The translations under genes were made by a program, and so were the position numbers. A stretch of DNA of 64,000 nucleotides, taken from positions 124,001 to 188,000 of the forward strand of contig NZ_JAJMOX010000012.1 in NCBI RefSeq assembly GCF_020991455.1. Direction: 5' to 3'. The DNA comes from Flavobacterium sp. JAS. GTDB taxonomy: Bacteria > Bacteroidota > Bacteroidia > Flavobacteriales > Flavobacteriaceae. The notes beneath the pieces were generated by a model, which was given only the letters and a program-made list of their open reading frames with translations, had not been told where the DNA came from and did no database searches. Positions 36,609-45,614 of this stretch are shown one piece after another (within the stretch, counting starts at the first letter, position 1; each line of letters opens with the position of its first letter).

Positions 36609-36983
36609 ATGGAATTTCAAAAAGATAACACCTTTGTTACAGGCCGATTAAAAAGCATGACTTATGCTTTTAACGGCGCTGTAAAACTTATTAAAACAGA
36701 GCACAGCATTATGGTTCAATTCTCACTGGGAATTGCAATGACCATTGCTGGTTTTTATTTTCATATTACTCAAATCGAATGGCTTTGTCAAACATTGGCA
36801 ATCGGTTTAGTTTTAAGTGTTGAAGGACTGAATACAGCTGTAGAAAAAATAGCTGATTTTATTCATCCTGATTACAGCAAACGAATCGGATTTATAAAAG
36901 ATATTGCGGCTGGAGCAGTATTTTTTGCTGCAATGACAGCAATAGCAATAGGCTTGATTATTTATATACCAAAATTTATATAG
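36609..36983 (+). CDS. dgkA: Diacylglycerol/undecaprenol kinase family membrane protein
   Basis: 124 codons with three membrane helices. It has RLKSMTYAFNGAVKLIKTEHS at the start and VLSVEGLNTAVEKIADFIHP, whose ExxNTAxE-type sequence is the active-site motif of the DgkA family. Gram-negative members phosphorylate diacylglycerol and Gram-positive-type ones undecaprenol; the motif does not decide between them. It sits between tpx and ftsK, with a 19-bp gap to ftsK, suggesting co-transcription with the envelope genes that follow. Confidence 0.92.
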   Translation: MEFQKDNTFVTGRLKSMTYAFNGAVKLIKTEHSIMVQFSLGIAMTIAGFYFHITQIEWLCQTLAIGLVLSVEGLNTAVEKIADFIHPDYSKRIGFIKDIAAGAVFFAAMTAIAIGLIIYIPKFI

Positions 36984-37002
36984 GCAATAGGAAACCCCAA
37001 TA

Positions 37003-39456
37003 ATGGCAAAAACAACCAAAAAAGAAACTTTAGACAAAAAAAACGAACCAAAAGCTGAGACGATAAAGTCCTGGAAATTAACCAAACAACAAAAGTTTGT
37101 TTTGGGATGCCTTTTGATACTCTTTTCAGTTGCATTATTAGTAGCATTCATTTCTTTTTACGTCAACGGACAATGGCAATCTGACCAAAGTGCGGTTACC
37201 CAACTTGGTGATCGTTCAGAAGTCGTAGAAAACTGGCTCGGAAAATTCGGAGCTTTTCTTGCTGATTTGATCGTGTACAGAGGATTCGGAATCGCTTCTT
37301 TTGTATTGGTGCGCCTATTTTTCCTTACTGGAATGTTTTTAGCATTAGAATTATCTCTAAAAAAGCTGAAAAACATCTGGTTTTGGGACTTATTTGCTAT
37401 TATTATTGTTTCTGTTCTATTTGGATTTTTCGCCACTTCAGCTCCTGAACTTGGCGGAACAATTGGTTATGAACTGAATTTATTTCTTCAGGATTACATC
37501 GGAAAAACAGGGACTTTACTGACCTTACTTTTCGGATTAATCGTTTATCTGATTTTCAAAATCAAACTATCGCCGGAGAAAATTCAATCTTACTTTGATT
37601 CTACTAAAAAAGAATTCAGCTCTGAATTAAATTCCATAAAAAAGCCTCAGGAACCTGAAAGCGCTTACAATCTGGAAGAATTTGCTATTGAGGAAGATGA
37701 TTCTGAATTAGACAATATTCATTTAAAATCTGATGTTAGTCAATTCGAAATCAACAAAGAGGCTTTAAAACCGACTATCTCAAATTCATCAGAAATCGAT
37801 TTGAATCCGGTTATAAAACCAGTTCAAATGGACATCAATCCGGTAATAACCAAAGCTCCGGTTCACAGCGAAGAATTGGTTATCGAAAAACCGGAAGAAG
37901 AAGATATTATCGAAGAAAACCTGGCTTCTCGCCTTGTTGCTGATTTTGGATTGTTTGATCCAACTTTAGATTTATCGAATTATAAATTCCCAACAATCGA
38001 TTTATTAAAAGAATATTCGACTGGCGGAATTACGATTAATCAGGAAGAATTAGAAGAAAATAAAAACAAGATTGTAGATACACTTCGTAACTACAAAATT
38101 GAAATTGCACAGATTAAAGCAACCGTTGGTCCATCTGTAACTTTATACGAAATTGTACCGGAAGCGGGAATCAGAATCTCTAAAATTAAAAGTTTAGAAG
38201 ATGATATCGCCTTATCTCTTTCAGCATTAGGAATTCGTATTATTGCGCCAATTCCAGGAAAAGGAACTATTGGTATCGAGGTTCCGAATAAGAATCCAAC
38301 CATGGTTTCTATGAAAAGTGTTATTGGATCTGCAAAATTCCAGGAAGCTGAAATGGAGTTACCAATTGCTTTAGGAAAAACAATTTCGAACGAAACTTTT
38401 GTTGTCGATCTAGCCAAAATGCCTCACTTATTGATGGCAGGAGCTACTGGACAAGGAAAATCTGTTGGTTTGAATGCTGTTTTGACTTCTCTTTTATACA
38501 AAAAACACCCTGCCGAAGTAAAATTCGTTTTGGTGGATCCGAAAAAAGTAGAGCTTACACTTTTTAATAAAATAGAAAGACATTATTTAGCCAAACTTCC
38601 AGATACCGAAGATGCTATTATTACAGATAATGCAAAAGTGGTTAACACTTTAAACTCACTTTGTGTTGAAATGGACAACCGTTATTCTTTATTAAAAGAT
38701 GCAATGGTTCGTAATATCAAGGAATACAATGATAAATTTAAAGCCCGAAAACTAAATCCAGAAGCCGGACATAGATTCTTACCTTATATTATATTAGTTG
38801 TCGATGAGTTCGCCGATTTGATTATGACTGCTGGTAAAGAAGTCGAAATTCCTATTGCGCGTTTGGCTCAGTTGGCGCGTGCGATTGGTATTCACTTGAT
38901 TATCGCAACACAAAGACCATCTGTAAATGTTATTACAGGTTTGATTAAAGCGAATTTCCCTGCGAGAATTGCTTTTAGAGTAACGTCAAAAATTGACTCG
39001 AGAACTATTCTTGACACACAAGGTGCCGATCAGTTAATTGGTCGTGGAGATTTATTATATACCAACGGAAATGATGTCGTACGTGTACAGTGTGCATTTA
39101 TTGACACTCCTGAGGTCGAAAAAATTACGGATTTTATTGGTTCGCAAAAAGCTTATGCCACAGCTTATTTGCTTCCAGAGTTTGTTGGAGAAGAAACTGG
39201 CATTAATCTTGATATGGATATTTCCGACAGAGATACCTTATTTAGAGAAGCTGCTGAGATTATTGTCAACGCACAACAAGGTTCAGCTTCATTATTGCAG
39301 AGAAAATTAAAATTAGGATACAACAGAGCCGGTCGTTTGATCGATCAGCTGGAAGCAGCTGGAATTGTTGGCCCATTTGAAGGCAGTAAAGCGCGAAGCG
39401 TGAACATATCTGATTTAAGTGCTCTTGATCAATTTTTTAATAATGAACAAAATTAA
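37003..39456 (+). CDS. ftsK: DNA translocase FtsK
   Basis: 817 codons. Four membrane helices lie in residues 25-190, followed by an acidic, low-complexity linker (about 200-300), the alpha-beta motor with Walker A G480-ATGQGK-S487 and Walker B (ILVVDEFADLIM), and a C-terminal winged-helix gamma domain (RKLKLGYNRAGRLIDQLE). It couples chromosome dimer resolution and segregation to septation. The next gene's frame begins within its last codons. Confidence 0.97.
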   Translation: MAKTTKKETLDKKNEPKAETIKSWKLTKQQKFVLGCLLILFSVALLVAFISFYVNGQWQSDQSAVTQLGDRSEVVENWLGKFGAFLADLIVYRGFGIASFVLVRLFFLTGMFLALELSLKKLKNIWFWDLFAIIIVSVLFGFFATSAPELGGTIGYELNLFLQDYIGKTGTLLTLLFGLIVYLIFKIKLSPEKIQSYFDSTKKEFSSELNSIKKPQEPESAYNLEEFAIEEDDSELDNIHLKSDVSQFEINKEALKPTISNSSEIDLNPVIKPVQMDINPVITKAPVHSEELVIEKPEEEDIIEENLASRLVADFGLFDPTLDLSNYKFPTIDLLKEYSTGGITINQEELEENKNKIVDTLRNYKIEIAQIKATVGPSVTLYEIVPEAGIRISKIKSLEDDIALSLSALGIRIIAPIPGKGTIGIEVPNKNPTMVSMKSVIGSAKFQEAEMELPIALGKTISNETFVVDLAKMPHLLMAGATGQGKSVGLNAVLTSLLYKKHPAEVKFVLVDPKKVELTLFNKIERHYLAKLPDTEDAIITDNAKVVNTLNSLCVEMDNRYSLLKDAMVRNIKEYNDKFKARKLNPEAGHRFLPYIILVVDEFADLIMTAGKEVEIPIARLAQLARAIGIHLIIATQRPSVNVITGLIKANFPARIAFRVTSKIDSRTILDTQGADQLIGRGDLLYTNGNDVVRVQCAFIDTPEVEKITDFIGSQKAYATAYLLPEFVGEETGINLDMDISDRDTLFREAAEIIVNAQQGSASLLQRKLKLGYNRAGRLIDQLEAAGIVGPFEGSKARSVNISDLSALDQFFNNEQN

Positions 39457-39463
39457 TCCAATC

Positions 39464-40156
39464 ATGAAAACAAAAATTCAAGAAATCAACCACAATTCTA
39501 TCGCAAACATGACGAAAAAGTGTCTTCAAATGGCAATTATCTTGCTTTTGAGCTTCACTTCTATTCAAGCTCAGGATAAAAAAGCAAAAGATTTATTGAA
39601 CGAAGTGACTTCTAAAATAAAAAACTACGACAACATTGTTATAGATTTCAAATATTCTTTGAATAATGCCAAAGAAAACATCAATCAGGACAGCAAAGGA
39701 AATGTGACTATGAAAGGCAATCAATATGTATTGAATTTTATGGGCGTTACTAAAATATTCGACGGACAAAAAACATACACTATAAATCCTGAAGACGAAG
39801 AAGTTACTGTTTCTAAAGTAAATGAGAAAGATGATAGCGCGATCACGCCTTCAAAAATGCTTACTTTCTTTAATTCCGGATACAAATACAATATGGACAT
39901 TGTTCAAAATGTTAAAGGAAGAAAAATTCAATATATCAAATTAGCTCCTACAAATACAAAAGACCAAAGAAAAGAGATTCTTTTAGGTATTGATGTACAA
40001 ACAAAACACATCTATAATTTGATTGAAACTGGAAAAAACGGAACAAAAACAACTTTAACCGTTAATTCTTTTAAAACCAATCAGCCTTTATCAAAAAATC
40101 AATTTACATTTGTAGCGAGCAAATATCCAAAGTACTACATCAATAAATTAGATTAA
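39464..40156 (+). CDS. LolA-family outer-membrane lipoprotein carrier
   Basis: The frame is open from a GTG at 39419 inside ftsK. ATGs lie at 39443, 39464 and 39509; the last gives the cleanest signal peptide (MTKKCLQMAIILLLSFTSIQAQ). I take 39464 as a compromise just after the ftsK stop; 39509 is a serious alternative. The mature protein (about 190 residues) has the LolA/LolB-like beta pattern with VIDFKYSLNN and MKGNQYVLNFMG. It should ferry lipoproteins or a related lipid cargo through the periplasm. It precedes the LptF/G-type gene by 7 bp. Confidence 0.88.
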   Translation: MKTKIQEINHNSIANMTKKCLQMAIILLLSFTSIQAQDKKAKDLLNEVTSKIKNYDNIVIDFKYSLNNAKENINQDSKGNVTMKGNQYVLNFMGVTKIFDGQKTYTINPEDEEVTVSKVNEKDDSAITPSKMLTFFNSGYKYNMDIVQNVKGRKIQYIKLAPTNTKDQRKEILLGIDVQTKHIYNLIETGKNGTKTTLTVNSFKTNQPLSKNQFTFVASKYPKYYINKLD

Positions 40157-40163
40157 TTCAAGG

Positions 40164-41624
40164 TTGAAAATTTTAGACAAATACTTACTAAAAACATTCT
40201 TACTTACATTTACTACGGTATTTGTAATCCTATTTTTCATATTCATACTTCAAACCGTATGGCTTTTTATCGCAGAACTTGCGGGTAAAGACCTCGATTT
40301 GATATTGGTTTTAAAATTCCTTTTATTCTCGATGCCTAGAATTATTCCGTTAGTTTTACCACTATCGGTTTTATTGGCATCGATTATGTCTTTTGGAAAT
40401 TTAGCCGAAAACTACGAATTCGCAGCAATGAAATCTTCAGGAATTTCATTGCAAAGAGCGATGAGAGTTCTAATCGTTTTTATATTCTTCTTAAGTATAG
40501 TAGCATTTTGGTTTGCCAATAATGTGATTCCTTATGCCGAATATAAATTTGTCAATTTCAGAAAAAACATCGCACAGGCAAAACCCGCAATGGCAATTGC
40601 CGAAGGTCAGTTTAACGACGTTGGCTTTTACAACATTAAGGTAAATAAAAAGTCAGGTGAAAACGGAAATATTCTTACTGGAGTTACCATCCATGAGAAA
40701 CCCAATAATATGGGAGAAAACAAAACTGTCATCAAAGCAAAAGATGGTAAATTAATCAGTAATGAAAAGTCGAGTATCTTAAAACTAGTCTTAAATGATG
40801 GTTATTACTACCAAGATGTTACTCCTAAAAAATACGAAGATCGTTCTAAACTTCCTTTTGTAAAAGGTAAGTTTAAAAAACAGATCATCAATATTGACTT
40901 ATCTGAATTAAATAAAGTCGACGATGACAAAGAAAGCATAAACGGTACAAACGCAATGCTAAATGTTAACGAACTGCGCTATACTCTGGATTCCTTAAAC
41001 AAGAATCTAAATAACGAAATTCTTTCTTTTTCAGAAAACATAAATCAACGTGTTGGAATTAGGAAATCTGCAATACCTGTAAAAGTAGATAGTACTAAAA
41101 AGAAAAAACCGTTACCAAACGATCTTTTATCTTTATACAAAAACAAACAAAAGGCAGAAATAATAAGAATGGCCAGCAGTAATGTGACCAGTAATATTTA
41201 CTCTATTGAATCAACTCAGAAAGATTTAAAAGATAAACAACGAGAAATCAACAAACATTTAACGGCTCTTTACGAGAAGTTTGTAATTGCTTTTGCGTGT
41301 TTTTTAATGTTTTTCATTGGCGCTCCATTAGGTGCTATTATTCGCAAAGGTGGACTTGGCTTACCGATTGTCTTTGCCGTTTTGATTTTTATTACTTTCC
41401 ATTTCATTAATACTTTCGGAAAAAGACTTTCACAAGAAGGCGGTATGACTCCATTTATGGGTTCATGGATGTCTTCGTTTATATTATTGCCATTAGCCAT
41501 ATTATTAACGTATCGTGCAACAAACGATAACGGATTAATTAACTTTGATGCAATTATAACCCCAATATCACAACTATTTCAAAAAATTTCCGAGCGCTTT
41601 TTCCCCGCTCAAAATCCACAATAA
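40164..41624 (+). CDS. LptF/LptG-family permease
   Basis: 486 codons starting with TTG at 40164 (AAGG Shine-Dalgarno-like sequence directly before). The N-terminal half has three membrane helices with the PRIIPLVLPLSVLLASIMSF segment, then a large periplasmic beta-jellyroll and three C-terminal helices (FVIAFACFLMFFIGAPLGAI). With LptB it extracts LPS from the inner membrane. A long charged insertion (about residues 265-370) enlarges the periplasmic or linker region. The TTG start may lower its translation relative to LolA. Confidence 0.9.
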   Translation: MKILDKYLLKTFLLTFTTVFVILFFIFILQTVWLFIAELAGKDLDLILVLKFLLFSMPRIIPLVLPLSVLLASIMSFGNLAENYEFAAMKSSGISLQRAMRVLIVFIFFLSIVAFWFANNVIPYAEYKFVNFRKNIAQAKPAMAIAEGQFNDVGFYNIKVNKKSGENGNILTGVTIHEKPNNMGENKTVIKAKDGKLISNEKSSILKLVLNDGYYYQDVTPKKYEDRSKLPFVKGKFKKQIINIDLSELNKVDDDKESINGTNAMLNVNELRYTLDSLNKNLNNEILSFSENINQRVGIRKSAIPVKVDSTKKKKPLPNDLLSLYKNKQKAEIIRMASSNVTSNIYSIESTQKDLKDKQREINKHLTALYEKFVIAFACFLMFFIGAPLGAIIRKGGLGLPIVFAVLIFITFHFINTFGKRLSQEGGMTPFMGSWMSSFILLPLAILLTYRATNDNGLINFDAIITPISQLFQKISERFFPAQNPQ

Positions 41625-41626
41625 TT

Positions 41627-42760
41627 ATGTCAACAACAAAAATACAACTGAATACCATTGAAGAAGCTATAGAAGATATTCGTCAAGGTAAAGTAATCAT
41701 TGTAGTCGATGATGAAGATCGTGAAAACGAAGGTGATTTTTTGGCGGCAGCCGAAAAAGTAACGCCGGAAATGATCAATTTTATGGCTACTCACGGACGT
41801 GGTTTAATTTGCGCTCCACTAACAGAAAGTCGTTGTAAAGAATTGGATTTAAGACCTATGGTCAGCAATAATACAGATCACATGGAAACTGCTTTTACAG
41901 TATCTGTAGATCTAAAAGGACATGGGGTAACTACTGGAATTTCAGCAGCAGACAGATCTAAAACTGTATTAGCGTTGACAGATCCAAATGTTAAACCACA
42001 TGAATTAGCAAGACCTGGACATATTTTTCCCTTGGTAGCTAAACAAGGTGGGGTTTTAAGAAGAACTGGGCATACTGAAGCTGCAATTGATTTTGCAAGA
42101 TTAGCCGGATTTAAATCTGCCGGTGTTATCTGCGAAATTCTAAACGAAGACGGAACAATGTCTCGTTTACCTGAATTGATAAAAGTAGCTAAGAAATTCA
42201 ATCTTAAGTTAGTTTCTATTGAAGACTTGGTTGCTTACAGAATGCAACACGACAGTTTGATTGTTAAAAAAGAAGATTTTGATATCGAGACTCGTTTTGG
42301 AACTTTTAGATTAAGAGCTTACGAGCAAACTACAAATAAACAAATTCATATTGCTTTAACTAAAGGAACATGGAATCTTGGAGATCCAATCTTAACCAGA
42401 ATCCACTCTTCTCAGGTAAATAATGACTTATTAGGTACTTTAACCAACAATGCTGAACAACAATTAGACGGCATGTTTAAAGTCATTAATGAAAACGGAA
42501 AAGGTGCTGTTATTTTCATCAATCAGGATATGCAGGCAGTAAACTTATTGAGTCGTATCTCTGAACTTAAAGCTTTACAGGCCGAAGGAACAATGAAAGC
42601 TCCTAAAGTAATCATTGATAGCAAAGACTACGGAATTGGCGCTCAAATTTTGCACGATATTGATATTTCTAAAATTAGATTGGTATCAAATACAGAGCAA
42701 ACAAAACGCGTTGGAATGATTGGATACGGACTTGAAATTACTGAATACGTAAGTTATTAA
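41627..42760 (+). CDS. ribB: RibBA-type protein: active DHBP synthase half, degenerate GTP cyclohydrolase II half
   Basis: 377 codons. Residues 1-205 are a complete 3,4-dihydroxy-2-butanone 4-phosphate synthase with VDDEDRENEGDF, TGISAADRS and RTGHTEAAID. Residues 210-377 are homologous to GTP cyclohydrolase II, but the three zinc cysteines are gone: in RIHSSQVNN and LTNNAEQQL the positions of E. coli RibA C54, C65 and C67 are Q263, N274 and A276. The first riboflavin step (GTP opening) must then come from another gene. The DHBP synthase reaction supplies the four-carbon unit. It lies 2 bp after the LptF/G stop. Confidence 0.93.
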   Translation: MSTTKIQLNTIEEAIEDIRQGKVIIVVDDEDRENEGDFLAAAEKVTPEMINFMATHGRGLICAPLTESRCKELDLRPMVSNNTDHMETAFTVSVDLKGHGVTTGISAADRSKTVLALTDPNVKPHELARPGHIFPLVAKQGGVLRRTGHTEAAIDFARLAGFKSAGVICEILNEDGTMSRLPELIKVAKKFNLKLVSIEDLVAYRMQHDSLIVKKEDFDIETRFGTFRLRAYEQTTNKQIHIALTKGTWNLGDPILTRIHSSQVNNDLLGTLTNNAEQQLDGMFKVINENGKGAVIFINQDMQAVNLLSRISELKALQAEGTMKAPKVIIDSKDYGIGAQILHDIDISKIRLVSNTEQTKRVGMIGYGLEITEYVSY

Positions 42761-42761
42761 T

Positions 42762-43160
42762 ATGGGAACATTAGAAGAGAGAATTATAAAATCTGAGACG
42801 CATATATTCAAAGCGGTTTTTCCGAGTACTACGAATCATTATGACACTTTATTTGGAGGAACTGCGCTTCATTTGATGGACGAAGTAGCTTTTATTTGTG
42901 CTACGAGATTCAGCAGAAAAAAAGTAGTAACAATTTCTACAGGCCAAATTGATTTTAAAAAGGCAATTCCAGCCGGAACTTTAATCGAATTAGTAGCGAA
43001 AGTTATGAGCGTAGGAAGAACAAGCTGTAAAATTCACGTGGATATTTTCATGGAACAAATGTATACAGAGCTTCGCGAAACGGTAGTTTCAGGAACTTTT
43101 TCGTTTGTTGCGGTTGACGAAAACAAAAAACCAGTGCCAATTTTAGATGATTTGAAGTAA
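42762..43160 (+). CDS. Acyl-CoA thioesterase (hotdog fold, YciA-like)
   Basis: 132 codons. The hotdog core shows FPSTTNHYDTLFGGTALHLMDE, with the conserved N/D and GG-x-LxxxMDE segment of acyl-CoA thioesterases. It hydrolyses acyl-CoAs in the cytoplasm and is usually hexameric. The start lies 1 bp after the ribBA stop, so translation is coupled. A tRNA-Ser gene and the island follow. Confidence 0.92.
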   Translation: MGTLEERIIKSETHIFKAVFPSTTNHYDTLFGGTALHLMDEVAFICATRFSRKKVVTISTGQIDFKKAIPAGTLIELVAKVMSVGRTSCKIHVDIFMEQMYTELRETVVSGTFSFVAVDENKKPVPILDDLK

Positions 43161-43259
43161 TTTTTCAAAAAACTCTTTTTCGGAAATACTGATAGTTAGA
43201 CACTTAAAAATTAACTTAAAAAAATAGCCGAAAAAGTTTTTATAATCGGAAAAGCGCAC

Positions 43260-43267
43260 TATATTTG
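43260..43267 (+). promoter_or_regulatory. -7 box of the first tRNA-Ser gene
   Basis: TATATTTG fits TAnnTTTG. A short leader with the inverted words CGCAAT...ATCGCG follows before the tRNA. The same arrangement precedes the second copy. Confidence 0.6.
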
Positions 43268-43299
43268 CACTCGCAATCAGCAAATGATCGCGACATACT

Positions 43300-43387
43300 G
43301 GAGAAATGGCAGAGCGGTCGAATGCGGCAGTCTTGAAAACTGTTGACTGTAACAGGTCCGGGGGTTCGAATCCCTCTTTCTCCGCCA
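43300..43387 (+). tRNA. tRNA-Ser(UGA), copy 1
   Basis: An 88-nt class II tRNA with encoded CCA. The acceptor arm is GGAGAAA/TTTCTCC, the anticodon loop is CTTGAAA (anticodon TGA), a long variable arm follows, and the T-loop is TTCGAAT. It matches copy 2 at 55080 except for one compensated base pair in the acceptor stem. Confidence 0.97.
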
Positions 43388-43417
43388 GTAGAAGTTTCAA
43401 AAGAAACTTTAAAAATC

Positions 43418-43451
43418 AAAAGCCTTTAAACACTAGTGTTTAAAGGCTTTT
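43418..43451 (+). terminator. Terminator after tRNA-Ser copy 1
   Basis: A perfect 34-bp palindrome, AAAAGCCTTTAAACACTA and its mirror, is followed by further T residues. The second tRNA has a near-identical hairpin. Confidence 0.85.
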
Positions 43452-43647
43452 TTGTTTTTGCAAACTTTTCAAAAAGCACATGTTTTATCAAAGAATGGTG
43501 GCACAATTAGTGACCCACTTTTTTTGAGATCTTTTTTCTCAAAATTGGACCACTAAAACAAAAGAATTCCCCAGGAATTCCCTAATGTTAATGGGCTCTC
43601 TTAAAATTATTAATTCAATTTGATTATTAATTTTAAAATTAGATAAC

Positions 43648-44871
43648 ATGTTAAAAACAATTTTTCTGCTAAAATCCGGCAGAGTTAATCGAGATGGAGA
43701 AAGCTCTATTATTCTAAGACTTTCTTATAAAAACAAAATAATTACAATCGCCTCGGGAAAATATATCTCGAAAGAAAAATGGATCCAGACGAGCCATCTG
43801 AAAAATACCCTGAAGGCGGAAAAAGAAAAGGTAATCAAAAGCTCTCTAGATCTCATGCAGCTTAATGCCGAAAAGAAGTTTACAGAACTTTTCCGAATTG
43901 ATCCTGACGTTGATCTGGAATTACTAAAAGCTGAACTTACTGGAAAAGTCAAAATCGGCCAGCCTCAAGGGTCTTCTATAATTTCAATTATGGAAACATA
44001 CAATATATTCTTCACCAAAAGAGTTAATTCTGGAGAACGCGCAGCAGCTTCACTACAGAAGTACAAAAGAGCAAAGGATTTACTTTTGGATTTCATCACC
44101 AGCGCCTACAAAAAGGAAGATATGCCAGCATCTGAAATATCAAGCTCGTTTGTCTTCAAACTGGAACAGTTCCTTAAATACGAGAGCAGTTTTAAAGACC
44201 AGACAGGCATCAAAAACAATTCGGTGGTAAAGTATATGAAAATGTATAAAACTGTCTGCAATTATGCCGTCAAAATGGATTTGATCATTAAAAATCCCTT
44301 CAACGTTTATGACGGAAGGTTAAGCGTAAAAGATGCTGTTTTCCTAACCCAGCTGGAACTGAATGCGGTCGAGAATAAAATATTTTCAACGCCCCGTCTG
44401 GAAAAGGTCAAGGACATATTTCTTTTCAGCTGCTACACAGGATATGCACCTGTCGATGCAATGGATCTAACTGAAAGAAACTTATCTGAAGATTCTACTG
44501 GAAATTTATGGATTATGACCAGCAGAGCTAAAACTGCCATTAGAGCCAATGTTCCAGTACTGCCTACAGTAGAGAAAATTATTTCTAAATATAAAAACCA
44601 GCAGAAAGGTCTTATTCCCAAAATTTCCAATCAGAAAATGAATGCCTATCTTAAAGAAATAGCTGATGCCTGCAGCATAGACAAACATCTTACATGGTAT
44701 ATTGCCAGACACACATTTGCAACCACTGTAACCTTAGGAAACGGAGTAAGACTCGAGAATGTTTCTGCAATGATGGGACATACCAATACCAAGCAGACGC
44801 AGCACTATGCAAAAGTTTTGGATGTAAACATTATGGAAGATATGGAGAAACTGAAATCTAAGTTTAGGTGA
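43648..44871 (+). CDS. Tyrosine-type site-specific integrase
   Basis: 407 codons. The N-terminal arm-binding domain (residues 1-90) and SAM-like core-binding domain (about 105-215) precede the catalytic domain. ARHTFATT, MGHTNTKQTQHYAKV with the nucleophilic tyrosine, and SCYTGYAPVDAMDL are visible. The usual arginine of box I is alanine here (TGYAPVD in place of TGxRxS), as also happens in IntDOT-type enzymes, and the HxxR histidine position reads tyrosine (WYIARH). It lies 260 bp from tRNA-Ser copy 1 and reads away from it, the standard layout for a tRNA-integrating element. Confidence 0.92.
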   Translation: MLKTIFLLKSGRVNRDGESSIILRLSYKNKIITIASGKYISKEKWIQTSHLKNTLKAEKEKVIKSSLDLMQLNAEKKFTELFRIDPDVDLELLKAELTGKVKIGQPQGSSIISIMETYNIFFTKRVNSGERAAASLQKYKRAKDLLLDFITSAYKKEDMPASEISSSFVFKLEQFLKYESSFKDQTGIKNNSVVKYMKMYKTVCNYAVKMDLIIKNPFNVYDGRLSVKDAVFLTQLELNAVENKIFSTPRLEKVKDIFLFSCYTGYAPVDAMDLTERNLSEDSTGNLWIMTSRAKTAIRANVPVLPTVEKIISKYKNQQKGLIPKISNQKMNAYLKEIADACSIDKHLTWYIARHTFATTVTLGNGVRLENVSAMMGHTNTKQTQHYAKVLDVNIMEDMEKLKSKFR

Positions 44872-44990
44872 TGTTTTTTTTTAGAAAGGGATTCCTGAAT
44901 TTGCTACCTCTTTTAAAACTTTGATAAAATTTAAAACAAAAAAAAAGGCTATTTGTTGGACGTTAAATAAACTAACGAACCCTACAAAAC

Positions 44991-45027
44991 ATTTAAATTG
45001 TGTCCGCACTGCGGACACAATTTAAAT
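44991..45027. other. Hairpin H1 (17-bp perfect stem, 3-nt loop)
   Basis: ATTTAAATTGTGTCCGC and its exact reverse complement surround the loop ACT. It is the first of three related hairpins in a 947-bp gene-free gap. No T-run follows, so it is not a standard terminator. Confidence 0.85.
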
Positions 45028-45080
45028 GAGCAAAAAAGTTATATTCCTTTTAGTTTTTTTTTACTGAATAAAGATTATCC

Positions 45081-45107
45081 AAATCTCTCAACACTGTTGA
45101 GAGATTT
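45081..45107. other. Unrelated perfect hairpin (11-bp stem)
   Basis: AAATCTCTCAA, loop CACTG, TTGAGAGATTT. It lies between H1 and H2, has a different sequence from the H family and no T-run. Confidence 0.75.
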
Positions 45108-45222
45108 CAGCTAGACAGAGACTTTCTGTTTGCAGGTGAAGAATATAATTTTCAGTTCGAAAACAATGACCTCTATATTCAACAGCAAACTACAAATTTA
45201 ATAAATCTATCTTTTCTAAACA

Positions 45223-45259
45223 TTTCTAATTGCGTCCGCAACGCGGACGCAATTAGAAA
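45223..45259. other. Hairpin H2 (17-bp perfect stem, 3-nt loop)
   Basis: TTTCTAATTGCGTCCGC with its exact reverse complement around AAC. It differs from H1 at four stem positions and every change is compensated in the other arm. Confidence 0.85.
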
Positions 45260-45508
45260 AATAAATAAAATTGCCAAATAAGAGTCATAATAACACTGGA
45301 ATTATCACAATTTCGCAATAGAAGTTAAGGTCTAATTTTACTGATTTTCATCAGTTTTAATTTTGTGGCAACATCGTGGCATCATACATTTTCAAAAATT
45401 CAAACCTTGGCAAAGACTGCACTCCACAATCTTAGGTTCTAAGCCGTAATAGTATTAAGCCGTTTGAAGCATAGAAATTGCATTATCTCCTAATTAATTA
45501 TTCTTTAA

Positions 45509-45549
45509 TTTCAAATGTGTCTACAGTGTAGACATAATTGGATTTGAAA
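45509..45549. other. Hairpin H3 (related, interrupted stem)
   Basis: TTTCAAATGTGTCTAC, loop AGT, GTAGACA, then a 7-nt stretch TAATTGG and ATTTGAAA. The core TGTCTAC/GTAGACA and outer TTTCAAAT/ATTTGAAA arms pair, with the 3' arm interrupted. Apart from the hairpins and a small ORF, 44872-45818 shows nothing recognisable. Confidence 0.75.
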
Positions 45550-45614
45550 ACCAAGTGTAGAATTTTATTTTGATTTTGTGCATAAAGCAACTTTTGAATT
45601 TGCGAAAATGTTTA

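Noticed and set aside
41500..41640. FMN riboswitch before ribBA
   Set aside because: The gene starts 2 bp after the LptF/G stop and there is no leader in which a riboswitch could fit.
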